Shown here: positions 35,541 to 44,797 of the stretch, in pieces
How the letters are laid out: every line of letters starts with the position of its first letter
How positions within the stretch are numbered: the first letter of the stretch is position 1
Assembly (NCBI GenBank): GCA_050288625.1
Contig: JBNKEE010000046.1
Span: forward strand, 1 to 64,000
Direction: 5' to 3'
Length of the DNA: 64,000 nucleotides
Origin: JAAGZL01 sp050288625
GTDB taxonomy: Bacteria > Pseudomonadota > Gammaproteobacteria > Chromatiales > Chromatiaceae
Notes under the pieces: generated by a model
What the model was told of the DNA's origin: nothing
What the model saw: the letters and a program-made list of their open reading frames with translations, nothing else
Database searches by the model: none
Made by a program: the position numbers and the translations under genes

Positions 35541-37184
35541 TCAACTACTGATCTGGCCCAGGGTTAGGCTCAGTTTTGCACACAATTGTTTAAAATCTGC
35601 GTAGTTATCTTCGTTCAGCACATATGTTCCATCGGCATAAATAAAACCAACTGCCTCGCCGCGGACAAATATGGACATGCAAAAAAATCCGTTTTGATCG
35701 AGAGAGTCACGCAGGTCTTGCGGGATCATGGGAAGAAACTTTTCCCGGTTATCTGATTTTAACCAAAATCCTTGCTGTTTCGACAGCAAGAGTTTGAAAA
35801 GATTTTCTTCCTTAATGTTGACGATAAAGTTGTTCAATCCCGAGTCTGCCTCAGCACCTTTCAGTTCACAAACCTTGGCGTACTTTTTATTCTCATTGAT
35901 TATGGCGAACATGACCCGTTTCAGACCCAGATCGTTGCGCATCTTGCGCATATAATCGGATAGACTGGCCTCCCAGGGCAACGGGGCACTGGCCTTTTGA
36001 ACGACCTTGGGCAGGGTCGGCCTATCTACTGCAGGCTCGGACTTCTGGGTAACGCTACTCTGTTTGGGTGGTTTGATATCTTTAATCTCTTTCTTCTCAA
36101 TCACAGGTTTGTCTTTTGACTTATTAACCTGAATCGGCCTGGGTTTTTTGGGTGGATCTTTCGGCATCTGCTTTATAAGTTCGGTCAGCGATGGCCTTTT
36201 TTCTGTTTTTTTGGGTTTTTCCGGTGGTCGTTCGATCTCGATGCGCATCGGCCTTTTTATCCGTTTTTGGGGGATTATCTCAATAGATCCTTTTTCCGGT
36301 GTCTTCTTCTCACTGATGATCGTGACGGGAGGCTGTCGCAGCATATTGAAGGAGGATGCGGGCAAGGGTAGTCCGAATAGCTGCCTGTCAGCCTGGGCCG
36401 CTAACGAGTGGATGAAAGCCGCGGTCTTCTCCTTATTGTGCTGGATGTATCCACCTAAGAGTTCAATCAGGTCTTCGACCTCGCTGGAGTTCCACCCAGT
36501 TGCCGATTCACGTGCAATAGAACAGGCAATCTGCACCGCCATGGAACGAGATTTCCCGAACCAGGTGTGGTCTGTGGTCTCGGTAATAAGGCGCGAGAAC
36601 TGCCATCTTTTAGACAGTTCTGTATTCAGCTGTTTCATGGTGAAGCCAAGAACAGAATAAGAAGCAGACCCATAATCTGCGCCCTTCTGCACCAGTTTGT
36701 ATATTTCTAACATCGGTTTATGGGCGTAGGCCCATAAGGCCATTTCACCACAGTTGTGTAGCAGAGCGGCAAGCCCCATCTCATCAGGATTCTTGTCGTT
36801 GCGTAGTTCACCTAGGGCCTTTGCATATATGGCGGCATGTGCAGCGCGCGAGTATGTATGGTAGATGCCTATCTTTGCGGCGTCTGGCAGGGTCTTATCC
36901 AGTGTTGGTAGATTTTTGGCTGCAATCTTGACCGGTAGGGGGCCGAGCATAGAAATGGCGTGGGCCACGTCGGTTGCTGGTCCTTTTTCGTCACCATGAG
37001 ATGCCCCATAGCTACGGAAGATGTCCATGGTAAAGCCAGGGTCCAGACCAATCACCTTTTGCAGGTCCTGGTTGCTGGTTATGGGGTCATCCTGTAGATA
37101 TCTGACCCGTTGAATTGTGACGGCCATCGCCGGAAGAGGACGTTTCGCTAAGTTGGCAACCAGGCCCTCGAGAGAAATTGCCAT
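35541..37184 (-). CDS. HDOD-domain protein with charged linker and C-terminal GAF-like region
   Basis: A 547-residue cytoplasmic protein. Residues 1-275 form an HDOD domain ('RPLPAMAVTIQRV', 'VIGLDPGFTMDIFR', 'AISMLGPLPVKIAAK', 'ALLHNCGEMALWAY'); HDOD proteins lack full HD catalytic residues and act in signalling. Residues 290-395 are a Lys/Pro-rich linker with repeated 'KPKK' and 'PPKKPRP' type runs. Residues 400-545 look GAF-like ('MRKMRNDLGLKRVMFAIIN', 'FCMSIFVRGEAVGFIYADG'). The ligand of the C-terminal region is unknown. It is divergent from yebC, with 253 bases between. Confidence 0.8.
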   Translation of the reverse strand: MAISLEGLVANLAKRPLPAMAVTIQRVRYLQDDPITSNQDLQKVIGLDPGFTMDIFRSYGASHGDEKGPATDVAHAISMLGPLPVKIAAKNLPTLDKTLPDAAKIGIYHTYSRAAHAAIYAKALGELRNDKNPDEMGLAALLHNCGEMALWAYAHKPMLEIYKLVQKGADYGSASYSVLGFTMKQLNTELSKRWQFSRLITETTDHTWFGKSRSMAVQIACSIARESATGWNSSEVEDLIELLGGYIQHNKEKTAAFIHSLAAQADRQLFGLPLPASSFNMLRQPPVTIISEKKTPEKGSIEIIPQKRIKRPMRIEIERPPEKPKKTEKRPSLTELIKQMPKDPPKKPRPIQVNKSKDKPVIEKKEIKDIKPPKQSSVTQKSEPAVDRPTLPKVVQKASAPLPWEASLSDYMRKMRNDLGLKRVMFAIINENKKYAKVCELKGAEADSGLNNFIVNIKEENLFKLLLSKQQGFWLKSDNREKFLPMIPQDLRDSLDQNGFFCMSIFVRGEAVGFIYADGTYVLNEDNYADFKQLCAKLSLTLGQISS

Positions 37185-37437
37185 TGTTTATTATATCCCT
37201 ACACTTTATCTTCAGGCTGAAATGAAAGCACAACACAGCGCAGATGGGAACATTGATAGTTGATATAAATATAGAGCAAAACAGAGAAGTCGTAGTACAG
37301 ATCAGGAGCAGGCCAACATGTGGGTTTTACGGCCGTTATGCCGTCTCAGCAACAAAAAGCTGGCAGAAGGTGTCCTGATCACCCTCTGGAATGATAAACT
37401 TTGCGCCAATGTATTAACGAGTATTTGAGGATGTTTC

Positions 37438-38184
37438 ATGGCTGGACATAGTAAATGGGCCAATATCAAGCATAAAAAGGCGGCCAACGATAAAAAACGC
37501 GGCAAGATCTGGACCAAATTGTTACGCGAGGTAACGGTGGCGGCCAAAGAGGGCGGTGGGGATATCGACTCCAATCCCAGGTTGCGTCTGGCTGTGGATA
37601 AGGCCAACGGGGCCAATGTGCCCAGGGATACCATCGATCGCGCCATCAAGCGTGGTGCCGGTGCCGGCGAGGGCGACAACTACGATGAGATCCGCTACGA
37701 GGGCTATGGTCCCGGCGGAATCGCAGTAATCGTCGACTGCATGACCGACAACCGTAACCGCACCGCATCCGAGGTGCGTCACGCCTTCACCAAACATGGC
37801 GGCAATCTCGGGACAGACGGTTCTGTGGCCTACATGTTCAGCAAGCAGGGCATAATCAGCTTCGCTCCAGGGGCGGATGAGGACGGCATCATGGAGGCTG
37901 CCCTTGAGGCCGGGGCCGATGACGTGGTAAGCAACGATGACGGTTCCATAGATGTGATGACCACCCCGGAGGTATTTACTGCGGTTAAAGACGGTATGCT
38001 TGCCTCTGGACATACACCAGATAACGCCGAGGTTACCTTCACCGCATCCACCAACACCGAGCTGGACCAGGAGACGGCGGAAAAGCTGATGAGGATGATC
38101 GATACTCTGGAAGACCTGGATGATGTGCAGGAGGTCTACACCAATGCCGAGATCTCGGACGAGATCATGGAAGCCTTGGGCTAA
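37438..38184 (+). CDS. yebC: YebC/PmpR-family transcriptional regulator or ribosome factor
   Basis: A 248-residue protein starting 'AGHSKWANIKHKKAANDKK', the highly conserved YebC N-terminus, with 'RDTIDRAIKRGAG' and 'YEGYGPGGIAVIVDC'. Members have been described as DNA-binding regulators and, more recently, as factors that help ribosomes pass proline stretches. It stands 9 bases upstream of ruvC, the usual yebC-ruvCAB arrangement. GAGG precedes the ATG. Confidence 0.96.
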   Translation: MAGHSKWANIKHKKAANDKKRGKIWTKLLREVTVAAKEGGGDIDSNPRLRLAVDKANGANVPRDTIDRAIKRGAGAGEGDNYDEIRYEGYGPGGIAVIVDCMTDNRNRTASEVRHAFTKHGGNLGTDGSVAYMFSKQGIISFAPGADEDGIMEAALEAGADDVVSNDDGSIDVMTTPEVFTAVKDGMLASGHTPDNAEVTFTASTNTELDQETAEKLMRMIDTLEDLDDVQEVYTNAEISDEIMEALG

Positions 38185-38193
38185 GGTATAGTC

Positions 38194-38694
38194 ATGCGGC
38201 GCATACTGGGCATAGATCCCGGCTCGCGCATAACCGGCTATGGTGTGATCGAGAGCGACGGCAGCAAGAGTATACACATAGCTAGTGGTTGTGTCCGTCT
38301 GCAGCAGAACGATATACCGGAAAGGTTGGGCGAGATATACCGAGCAATCACCCAGGTGATTGCCGATTTTGCTCCGACCGAGATGGCGGTGGAAGAGGTG
38401 TTCGTATCCAAGAATCCATCGTCCGCACTAAAATTGGGGCATGCTCGCGGGGCAGCGGTTTGTGCCGGGGTAATGGCCGGTCTGCCGATCGCCGAATATA
38501 CCCCGCGCAGGATCAAGCAGACGGTGGTGGGAACCGGGGGCGCAGATAAAGAACAGGTACAGCACATGATTAAACTGATCCTGCAACTGGATGAGAAACT
38601 TGCTGCGGACCAGGCGGACGCACTGGCAGTTGCGATCACTCATGCCCACTCCAACAGTATGCTGCTCAACCTTAAAGCGGGAGGCAGGATATGA
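38194..38694 (+). CDS. ruvC: Crossover junction endodeoxyribonuclease RuvC
   Basis: Resolves Holliday junctions by paired nicks. The 166-residue protein begins 'RRILGIDPGSRITGYG' with catalytic Asp7, then 'MAVEEVFVSKNPSSALKLG' (Glu of the active site) and the C-terminal acidic pair in 'ADQADALAVAITHAH'. It overlaps ruvA by ATGA. Confidence 0.97.
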   Translation: MRRILGIDPGSRITGYGVIESDGSKSIHIASGCVRLQQNDIPERLGEIYRAITQVIADFAPTEMAVEEVFVSKNPSSALKLGHARGAAVCAGVMAGLPIAEYTPRRIKQTVVGTGGADKEQVQHMIKLILQLDEKLAADQADALAVAITHAHSNSMLLNLKAGGRI

Positions 38695-39296
38695 TCGGGC
38701 GTCTGCGCGGCGAACTAGTGTCCAAGACTCCGCCTTTTTTGCTACTGGACGTAAATGGGGTGGGTTATGACGTTGAATCACCCATGTCCACCTTCTACAA
38801 CCTACCGGCCGTGGGAGAGCAGGTAACCCTGTTTACCCATCTGGCGATTAGGGATGACGCACATGTGTTGTATGGATTTGCCAGCGAAGCTGAACGTTCT
38901 CTGTTCCGTTCACTGCTTAAGGTGAGCGGTGTGGGGGCCAAGATGGCGCTGGCAATCTTGTCTGGCATGAGCGCCGACGAGTTTGCAGCCTGTGTGCAGG
39001 CCAACGATAGCGCCGCACTGGTACGTCTTCCAGGGATCGGAAAGAAGACCGCTGAGCGCCTCATTGTGGAGATGAGGGATAGATTGGATAAGCTTGAACT
39101 TGGTGACATTGCCGTCCGTTCCGCTGGAACGTCTTCGGTCGTAGAACACTCCCCGGTTTCAGATGCGGTGGGTGCTTTGATTGCTTTAGGGTACAAGGCC
39201 AACGACGCAAGCCGTATGGTCCGTGGTATTGATTGTGCTGGACTAAGCAGCGAGGAGATAATCCGCGCATCCCTTAAGGCGGCGGTGACAAACTGA
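38691..39296 (+). CDS. ruvA: Holliday junction DNA helicase subunit RuvA
   Basis: Tetrameric junction-binding protein that loads RuvB. The 201 residues contain the OB-fold start 'MIGRLRGELVSKTPPFLLL', two helix-hairpin-helix motifs ('LLKVSGVGAKMALAILSG', 'LVRLPGIGKKTAERLI') and the C-terminal RuvB-binding domain ('AVGALIALGYKANDASRMV'). Its ATG overlaps ruvC and its stop shares one base with the ruvB start. Confidence 0.97.
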   Translation: MIGRLRGELVSKTPPFLLLDVNGVGYDVESPMSTFYNLPAVGEQVTLFTHLAIRDDAHVLYGFASEAERSLFRSLLKVSGVGAKMALAILSGMSADEFAACVQANDSAALVRLPGIGKKTAERLIVEMRDRLDKLELGDIAVRSAGTSSVVEHSPVSDAVGALIALGYKANDASRMVRGIDCAGLSSEEIIRASLKAAVTN

Positions 39297-40345
39297 TGAC
39301 AGGACATGACCCCATAATCATCCCAGAGGCCGCTTCTGACGATGCCGCCGTAGATCGAGTGATTCGCCCTAAAAGACTTAGCGACTACGTTGGACAGCCC
39401 ACGGTGCGGGATCAGATGGAGATCTTTATTCAGGCTGCCCAGGGCCGAGAAGAGGCCCTGGATCATGTGCTGATCTTCGGTCCGCCCGGTCTGGGTAAGA
39501 CCACCCTGGCTCATATCGTTGCCAATGAGATGGGGGTGGGTCTGCGTCATACCTCCGGCCCGGTGTTGGAAAAACCAGGGGATCTGGCGGCGCTATTGAC
39601 CAACCTTGAGCCGAATGACGTCCTGTTTGTGGATGAGATACACCGTCTGTCCGCAGTGGTGGAAGAGGTATTGTATCCGGCCATGGAGGATTTTCAGCTG
39701 GATATCATGATAGGGGAGGGGCCGGCAGCACGGTCCATTAAATTGGACCTTCCTCCTTTTACCCTGGTTGGCGCCACCACCCGAGCGGGTCTCCTTACCT
39801 CGCCGTTACGCGATCGTTTCGGCATAGTGCAGCGGCTGGAGTTCTATTCCACCGATGATCTTACCCACATCGTCAAGCGTTCTTCTGGGATCATGAATAT
39901 CGCCATTGACGATTCAGGTGCCAATGAGATCGCCTGTCGTTCTCGTGGTACGCCTCGCATAGCCAATCGTCTGCTGCGCCGAGTTAGAGACTTCGCTCAG
40001 GTCAAGGGGGATGGCAGTATCACCAAGGGGATCGCCGATCAGGCCCTGGGTATGCTTAAGGTGGATAACAACGGTTTTGATAGTATGGATCGTAGACTGC
40101 TATCGGCGGTGATCAACAAGTTCGACGGTGGTCCGGTCGGTGTAGACAGCCTGGCGGCGGCCATAGGGGAAGAGCGCGGCACTATAGAGGATGTGCTGGA
40201 GCCGTATCTGATCCAGCAGGGGTTTCTGATGCGCACCCCCCGGGGGCGGGTAGCCACCAGGGCGGCCTATCTGCATTTTGGCCTGACCCCAACCTCTGAT
40301 ACGGACACCGGCAAGCCGGATACCCCTGATCTGTTTTCCGAATAG
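39296..40345 (+). CDS. ruvB: Holliday junction branch-migration ATPase RuvB
   Basis: AAA+ motor that drives branch migration. The 349-residue protein has 'RPKRLSDYVGQ', Walker A 'GPPGLGKTTLA', Walker B 'LFVDEIHRL', sensor 1 'LVGATTRAG' and the arginine-containing 'PLRDRFGIVQRLEFY'. The C-terminal winged helix has 'YLIQQGFLMRTPRGR'. The start overlaps the ruvA stop by one base. Confidence 0.98.
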   Translation: MTGHDPIIIPEAASDDAAVDRVIRPKRLSDYVGQPTVRDQMEIFIQAAQGREEALDHVLIFGPPGLGKTTLAHIVANEMGVGLRHTSGPVLEKPGDLAALLTNLEPNDVLFVDEIHRLSAVVEEVLYPAMEDFQLDIMIGEGPAARSIKLDLPPFTLVGATTRAGLLTSPLRDRFGIVQRLEFYSTDDLTHIVKRSSGIMNIAIDDSGANEIACRSRGTPRIANRLLRRVRDFAQVKGDGSITKGIADQALGMLKVDNNGFDSMDRRLLSAVINKFDGGPVGVDSLAAAIGEERGTIEDVLEPYLIQQGFLMRTPRGRVATRAAYLHFGLTPTSDTDTGKPDTPDLFSE

Positions 40346-40554
40346 CCGATAATCTTGCTCAATTCGCGTGTAAGGCCTTTTAGGATAGGCGTAATTGTTG
40401 GACAATACGCGGTTACTGAATTGGGGCTAGGGAGTGATAGTTGTAAATAACAGGCTGACGGAGTGGCTCTAAATTGATCGCTATCGAGTAGGAAACCGTG
40501 CTTGTGTCACTGTTCCGCTATGAAAAAAACTATTAAATATCCTTTATTGAAAAA

Positions 40555-40974
40555 ATGACATCTACCAAGGAATTTATCTGGCCTATCAGGGTCTACTACG
40601 AAGACACGGATTCGGGTGGTGTGGTGTACTATGCCAACTACCTGAAGTTCATGGAAAGGGCCAGAACGGAGTGGCTTAGAACCCTGGGGTTTGAACAAGA
40701 CCAACTAGCGGAGCAAGAGGGTATTATCTTTGCTGTACGCAGGGCGGAGATAGATTTCATTTCAGCCGCAAGATTCAATGATGCGTTGGAGGTACGCGTG
40801 GGGATAGTGGAGCGTAAGCGAGCAAGTTTAATATTTAGACAAGAAATAACCAATACAACCGACGGACGAGCAATTTGCAACGGAACAATACAAATAGCCA
40901 GTGTGGATGCCACAGAATTCCGTCCTCGCCCCATACCTGATTCAATCCTGAAGGAGTTGCCGGATGTCGACTGA
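40555..40974 (+). CDS. ybgC: Tol-Pal-associated acyl-CoA thioesterase YbgC
   Basis: Hot-dog-fold thioesterase of 139 residues; first gene of the tol operon. The active-site segment 'VYYEDTDSGGVVYYANYLKF' carries the conserved Asp and Tyr. Family members hydrolyse short- or long-chain acyl-CoA and interact with acyl carrier protein. It overlaps tolQ by 11 bases. The 209 bases between ruvB and this gene hold no other gene and should carry the tol promoter. No strong Shine-Dalgarno sequence precedes the ATG. Confidence 0.94.
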   Translation: MTSTKEFIWPIRVYYEDTDSGGVVYYANYLKFMERARTEWLRTLGFEQDQLAEQEGIIFAVRRAEIDFISAARFNDALEVRVGIVERKRASLIFRQEITNTTDGRAICNGTIQIASVDATEFRPRPIPDSILKELPDVD

Positions 40975-41635
40975 GCTTTCATTTTTTCATCTGGTACTCA
41001 ACGCCAGCCCTTTGGTGCAGCTGGTCATGGCATCCTTGATGCTGGCCTCAGTCATATCCTGGACCATGATCTTTGATCGGGCCAGGGTGCTGAAAAAGGC
41101 GCGCAAGGCGGCGGATGCGTTTGAAAAACGTTTTTGGTCTGGCGGCGACATGGGAGAACTTTACAACCAGGTTGGGGGGAGTGATTCTCCAGCCGGGCTG
41201 GCCAACATCTTTTATGCTGGTTTTCAGGAGTTTACCCGTCTGCGTCAACATGAAGACATCGAACCAATGGCTGTGGTGGAAGGCGCTAGACGCGCTATGC
41301 ATGTGGCACTGAGCAGGGAGATGGATGGACTGGAAACCAATCTTTCCTTTCTTGCCACTGTAGGTTCCACCAGTCCCTATGTAGGTCTGTTTGGAACGGT
41401 GTGGGGCATCATGAACTCGTTTCATGCCCTGGGAAATGTGAAGCAGGCTACCCTGTCCCTGGTGGCTCCTGGTATCGCCGAGGCCCTGATCGCAACTGCC
41501 ATGGGGCTGTTCGCAGCTATCCCTGCAGTAGTGGCATACAATAGGTTCTCTAACGATGCGGAACGGCTGAACGGCCGGTATGAAGACTTCCTGGACGAGT
41601 TCACCACCATACTCCAGAGGCAGGCCCATGTATAA
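40964..41635 (+). CDS. tolQ: Tol-Pal system proton-channel subunit TolQ
   Basis: Inner-membrane ExbB-like channel subunit that energises TolA. The 223-residue protein has three membrane helices: about 16-38, then 'FLATVGSTSPYVGLFGTVWGIM' and 'GIAEALIATAMGLFAAIPAVVAY', the last two holding the Thr residues of the proton path. It overlaps the ybgC end and precedes tolR by 33 bases. Confidence 0.97.
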   Translation: MSTELSFFHLVLNASPLVQLVMASLMLASVISWTMIFDRARVLKKARKAADAFEKRFWSGGDMGELYNQVGGSDSPAGLANIFYAGFQEFTRLRQHEDIEPMAVVEGARRAMHVALSREMDGLETNLSFLATVGSTSPYVGLFGTVWGIMNSFHALGNVKQATLSLVAPGIAEALIATAMGLFAAIPAVVAYNRFSNDAERLNGRYEDFLDEFTTILQRQAHV

Positions 41636-41668
41636 GGGTATGCCCGAAAATCGTCTGCGGAGGACCGC

Positions 41669-42094
41669 ATGAGTCGGCAGAAGAACAGCCGTCGCCCCAT
41701 GGCCGAGATCAATGTGGTGCCCTACATTGATGTGATGTTGGTGTTGCTGGTGATCTTTATGATCACTGCACCTCTGCTGACCCAAGGGGTAAAGGTGGAC
41801 CTGCCGGTGGCGGACGCCAACCCCCTGCCACCGGATGCGGACGATCCGGTCATAGTATCTGTAAACGCCAAGGGCCAGATGTTTATCGACATAGGCGAGG
41901 GCAAGAACGCCCCGGTTGAACCTGAGACGTTGATGACCAGGGTGGCTGCGGTGCTGAAATATAAACCGAAAACCCCCATAATGGTACGTGGCGACCGCAA
42001 CGTGGACTACGGCCATGTGGTCAAGGCAATGGTTATGATACAGCAGGCGGGTGCGCCCAATGTCGGTCTGATAACGGAAACGCCGGAAGAGTAG
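41669..42094 (+). CDS. tolR: Tol-Pal system subunit TolR
   Basis: ExbD-like partner of TolQ, 141 residues. A single helix near the N-terminus includes the proton-carrying Asp in 'VVPYIDVMLVLLVIFMIT'. The periplasmic domain follows ('VKVDLPVADANP', 'GDRNVDYGHVVKAM'). A short N-terminal cytoplasmic basic segment 'RQKNSRRPMAEIN' is typical. tolA begins 13 bases downstream. Confidence 0.97.
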   Translation: MSRQKNSRRPMAEINVVPYIDVMLVLLVIFMITAPLLTQGVKVDLPVADANPLPPDADDPVIVSVNAKGQMFIDIGEGKNAPVEPETLMTRVAAVLKYKPKTPIMVRGDRNVDYGHVVKAMVMIQQAGAPNVGLITETPEE

Positions 42095-42107
42095 GGTAGA
42101 GAACCAG

Positions 42108-42941
42108 ATGTTCCAGATTCTCAAGACCAATCCGTTAGCCGCGGCCATCGCCATTGGCATGCATCTGGTCATCATCCTGTTGATGGTCTTCGGCCTGGAC
42201 TGGCTGGAGAAACCTAAACCGGACAGGTTTAAGGCGAATGTGGTGCAGGCCACGGTTATTGACGCATCAAAGGTGGATGCCGAGGTAAAGAAGTTAAAGC
42301 TGGCGGATGAGAATAAAAAGAAAAAAGAGGAAGCGGCCAAGCTTAAAGAGAAAAAACATCTTGATGATTTGAAAAAGAAGCGTCAGGCAGAAGAGAAAAG
42401 ACTGGCAGATCTGAAAAAGAAACGCCAGGCGGAAGAGAAGAAAAAGCTCGAGCTAGAGAAGGAGAATAAACGCAAGGCGGCGGAGGCAAAGAAGAGAGAG
42501 GCAGAAGAGAAGAAACGTAAGGCAGCTGCAGAAAAAAAGCGCAAAGCGGCCGAGGAGAAAAAGCGCAAAGCAGAAGCGGAAAGGAAGCGTAAACTGGAGG
42601 AACAGCGTAAGTTGGAGGCCCAGATGCGGGCCGATATGGAGGCCGAGCGAGATGCGACTGAGATCGAGCTCTATATGGCCAAGATACAGCAGACGGTTGA
42701 AGATAGCTGGCTAAGGCCAAGCACTGTAGGCGATGGATTGAAGTGTACTTTGAGGATTCGTATGGCGGCTGGCGGTAATGTGATAGCAGCGCAGGTGGTT
42801 CAGAGTAGTGGCAATAGCGCCTTTGACCGCTCTGCAGAGGCGGCCGTACGTAAAGCCGATCCACTTCCTGTGCCTAGTGGACGGTTGTTCGAAAAATTTA
42901 GAGACATAAACTTTGTGTTTGCACCGAGAAGCGGGGAGTAA
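42108..42941 (+). CDS. tolA: Cell-envelope spanning protein TolA
   Basis: Connects the TolQR motor to Pal and TolB during outer-membrane constriction. The 277-residue protein has an N-terminal helix ('LAAAIAIGMHLVIILLMVFGL'), a long Lys/Glu/Ala-rich helical rod (about 60-185) and a C-terminal domain (about 190-277) with 'MAKIQQTVEDSWLRP' and 'VVQSSGNSAFDRSAEAAVRKA'. The rod is shorter than in E. coli TolA (421 residues in all). Its nucleotide-level repetition comes from the repeated AEEKKRKA-type codons and is not a separate element. Confidence 0.95.
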   Translation: MFQILKTNPLAAAIAIGMHLVIILLMVFGLDWLEKPKPDRFKANVVQATVIDASKVDAEVKKLKLADENKKKKEEAAKLKEKKHLDDLKKKRQAEEKRLADLKKKRQAEEKKKLELEKENKRKAAEAKKREAEEKKRKAAAEKKRKAAEEKKRKAEAERKRKLEEQRKLEAQMRADMEAERDATEIELYMAKIQQTVEDSWLRPSTVGDGLKCTLRIRMAAGGNVIAAQVVQSSGNSAFDRSAEAAVRKADPLPVPSGRLFEKFRDINFVFAPRSGE

Positions 42942-42952
42942 CTGAAACTGTT

Positions 42953-44257
42953 ATGAGAAAGATCTTACTATCTGTAGTGCTATATCTAATCAGTATGCAA
43001 CAATTGGTTGCGGACCCCCTGACCATTCGTATCACGGAAGGTGCCAAGGGTGCATTGCCTATCGCAGTGGTGCCTTTCGCCTGGACGGGATCGGGCCAGG
43101 GTCCTAGTCAGGATATTTCTGAGATTATCCGTGCAGATCTAGCGCGTAGCGGACTGTTTCGTCCTATGCCCCCGGAGGATATGCTATCCCGTCCCAAGGA
43201 TGGCAAAGAGATACAGTTTAAGGATTGGCGCGTGCTAAAGATGGAAAACCTAGTGGTGGGCCAGGTGCAGTCACAGGGATCGGGCCAGTATCTGGTCAGA
43301 TTTCAATTGTTTGATGTGTTCAAGCAGGAGCAGTTGGCAGGTTACAACGTGCCGACCAATGAGCGCGATCTGCGTGCTACCGCTCACCATATAGCGGATA
43401 TAATATATGAGAAGATCACCGGGAAGAGGGGCGCTTTCTCCACCAAGGTGGCCTATGTCACCTCCATCATCCAGCGCAACGGCAGGGAGAAAGTTGTTCT
43501 GCAGGTGGCAGATGCTGACGGTTATAACCCTCAGACCATAGTGACTTCCACTGAACCTCTGATGTCTCCCTCTTGGTCACCGGATGGGCGTAAGTTGGCC
43601 TATGTGTCGTTTGAGGGCAGAAAGGCCTCTATTTATGTGCAGGGTGTATATACCGGTCAGCGTCAGAAGGTTGCATCCTTCAGAGGTATAAACGGTGCTC
43701 CAGCCTGGTCACCGGATGGAACTAAACTGGCATTGACCCTATCCAAAGACGGCAATCCAGACATATATGTGCTGAATCTACAGAACAAATCGTTGCTAAG
43801 GCTGACTAAGCACTATGGGATAGATACAGAGGCTGCATGGTCGCCGGACGGAAAGTACGTCGCTTTTACTTCGTCACGCGGTGGTCAGCCACAGATCTAT
43901 AAGGTTCCAGCGTTCGGTGGGAAGGTTCAGCGCGTTACCTATAAAGGTAAGTATAACGCGCGTGCAACCTACTCTCCTGATGGCAAATTACTTGCGATGG
44001 TTAACAGAAAAGCAGGATCTTTTCGTATAGCGTTATTGGATCTTGCTACAGGATCTATGAATATCCTAAGCCAAGGACGATTGGACGAGTCTCCTAGCTT
44101 CGCTCCTAACGGTGGCATGGTAATATATGCAACCAAGATAGGGGGCAAAGGCGAGTTGGCTGCCGTCTCGGTGGATGGAAGTGTAAAACAAAGGCTGGCT
44201 CTCCAGGTGGGAGATGTTCGTGAGCCAGCATGGTCCCCATTTAGTCGATCAAAATAG
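42953..44257 (+). CDS. tolB: Tol-Pal system periplasmic protein TolB
   Basis: Periplasmic beta-propeller that binds Pal and releases it on contact with TolA. The 434 residues start with a signal peptide ('ILLSVVLYLISMQQLVA'), then the TolB N-terminal domain ('GALPIAVVPFAW', 'LARSGLFRPM'). A propeller follows with repeated 'WSPDG' blades ('SWSPDGRKLAYVS', 'AWSPDGTKLALTL', 'AWSPDGKYVAFTS', 'TYSPDGKLLAMV'). It lies between tolA and pal. Confidence 0.97.
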   Translation: MRKILLSVVLYLISMQQLVADPLTIRITEGAKGALPIAVVPFAWTGSGQGPSQDISEIIRADLARSGLFRPMPPEDMLSRPKDGKEIQFKDWRVLKMENLVVGQVQSQGSGQYLVRFQLFDVFKQEQLAGYNVPTNERDLRATAHHIADIIYEKITGKRGAFSTKVAYVTSIIQRNGREKVVLQVADADGYNPQTIVTSTEPLMSPSWSPDGRKLAYVSFEGRKASIYVQGVYTGQRQKVASFRGINGAPAWSPDGTKLALTLSKDGNPDIYVLNLQNKSLLRLTKHYGIDTEAAWSPDGKYVAFTSSRGGQPQIYKVPAFGGKVQRVTYKGKYNARATYSPDGKLLAMVNRKAGSFRIALLDLATGSMNILSQGRLDESPSFAPNGGMVIYATKIGGKGELAAVSVDGSVKQRLALQVGDVREPAWSPFSRSK

Positions 44258-44271
44258 AGGAATTGACAGAA

Positions 44272-44778
44272 ATGAAATTGAAAATGGTAAAACTAATCCC
44301 GGTGTTGACTGTGGCACTGTATCTTGCTGGCTGTTCCAGCATGCCAGGCGTAGGCAATGAGGATGGCGCCGATGTCGCAGAAGCAGGAACCGCTGGAGCA
44401 AGTGAGGGTGGGGCATGGACCGGTAGTCCTCTGGATGATCCCAACAGTCCTCTTTCCACCAAGATCATCTACTTCGGTTATGATATAAGTGAAATCCCGG
44501 CAGATTACAGGGATATCGTTGTGGCCCATGGTGCCTATCTTGCGGCCAATCCTCAGGCTCGGGTGTCTGTTGAAGGTCATGCGGACGAACGTGGTTCTAG
44601 GGAGTACAATATCGCCCTTGGCGAAGATCGTGCTAAGGCGGTTAAGCGTTTGTTGCTGGCGCAGGGTGCATCTGAGAGGCAGATTTCAACCATTAGTTAT
44701 GGTGAAGAGCGTCCGGCAGATATCGCTTCCAATGAAGCGGCCTGGTCGTCTAATCGCCGTGTAGAGTTACGCTACTGA
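44272..44778 (+). CDS. pal: Peptidoglycan-associated lipoprotein Pal
   Basis: Outer-membrane lipoprotein that ties the outer membrane to peptidoglycan. From the ATG at 44272 it has 168 residues with lipobox LAGC (Cys21). The OmpA-like domain follows, with 'VEGHADERGSREYNIALGEDRAKAV' parts ('GHADERGS', 'NIALGEDRA') and 'YGEERP...NRRVELRY'. The frame also allows a TTG at 44263, but AGAGGA is only 2-3 bases before that and about 11 before the ATG, so I prefer the ATG. It is the sixth gene of the tol operon. Confidence 0.96.
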   Translation: MKLKMVKLIPVLTVALYLAGCSSMPGVGNEDGADVAEAGTAGASEGGAWTGSPLDDPNSPLSTKIIYFGYDISEIPADYRDIVVAHGAYLAANPQARVSVEGHADERGSREYNIALGEDRAKAVKRLLLAQGASERQISTISYGEERPADIASNEAAWSSNRRVELRY

Positions 44779-44797
44779 TTTTGAGGGGAAGATTGGT

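Noticed and set aside
41048..42340. 430-residue open frame antisense to tolQ, tolR and the start of tolA
   Set aside because: Composition rich in His/Arg/Gln is typical of a shadow frame; the plus strand has clear Tol genes.
42300..42640. Apparent nucleotide repeats that might suggest a tandem repeat element or CRISPR
   Set aside because: They come from repeated Lys/Glu/Ala codons of the TolA rod; there are no regular spacers or fixed repeats. No CRISPR array is seen anywhere in the window.
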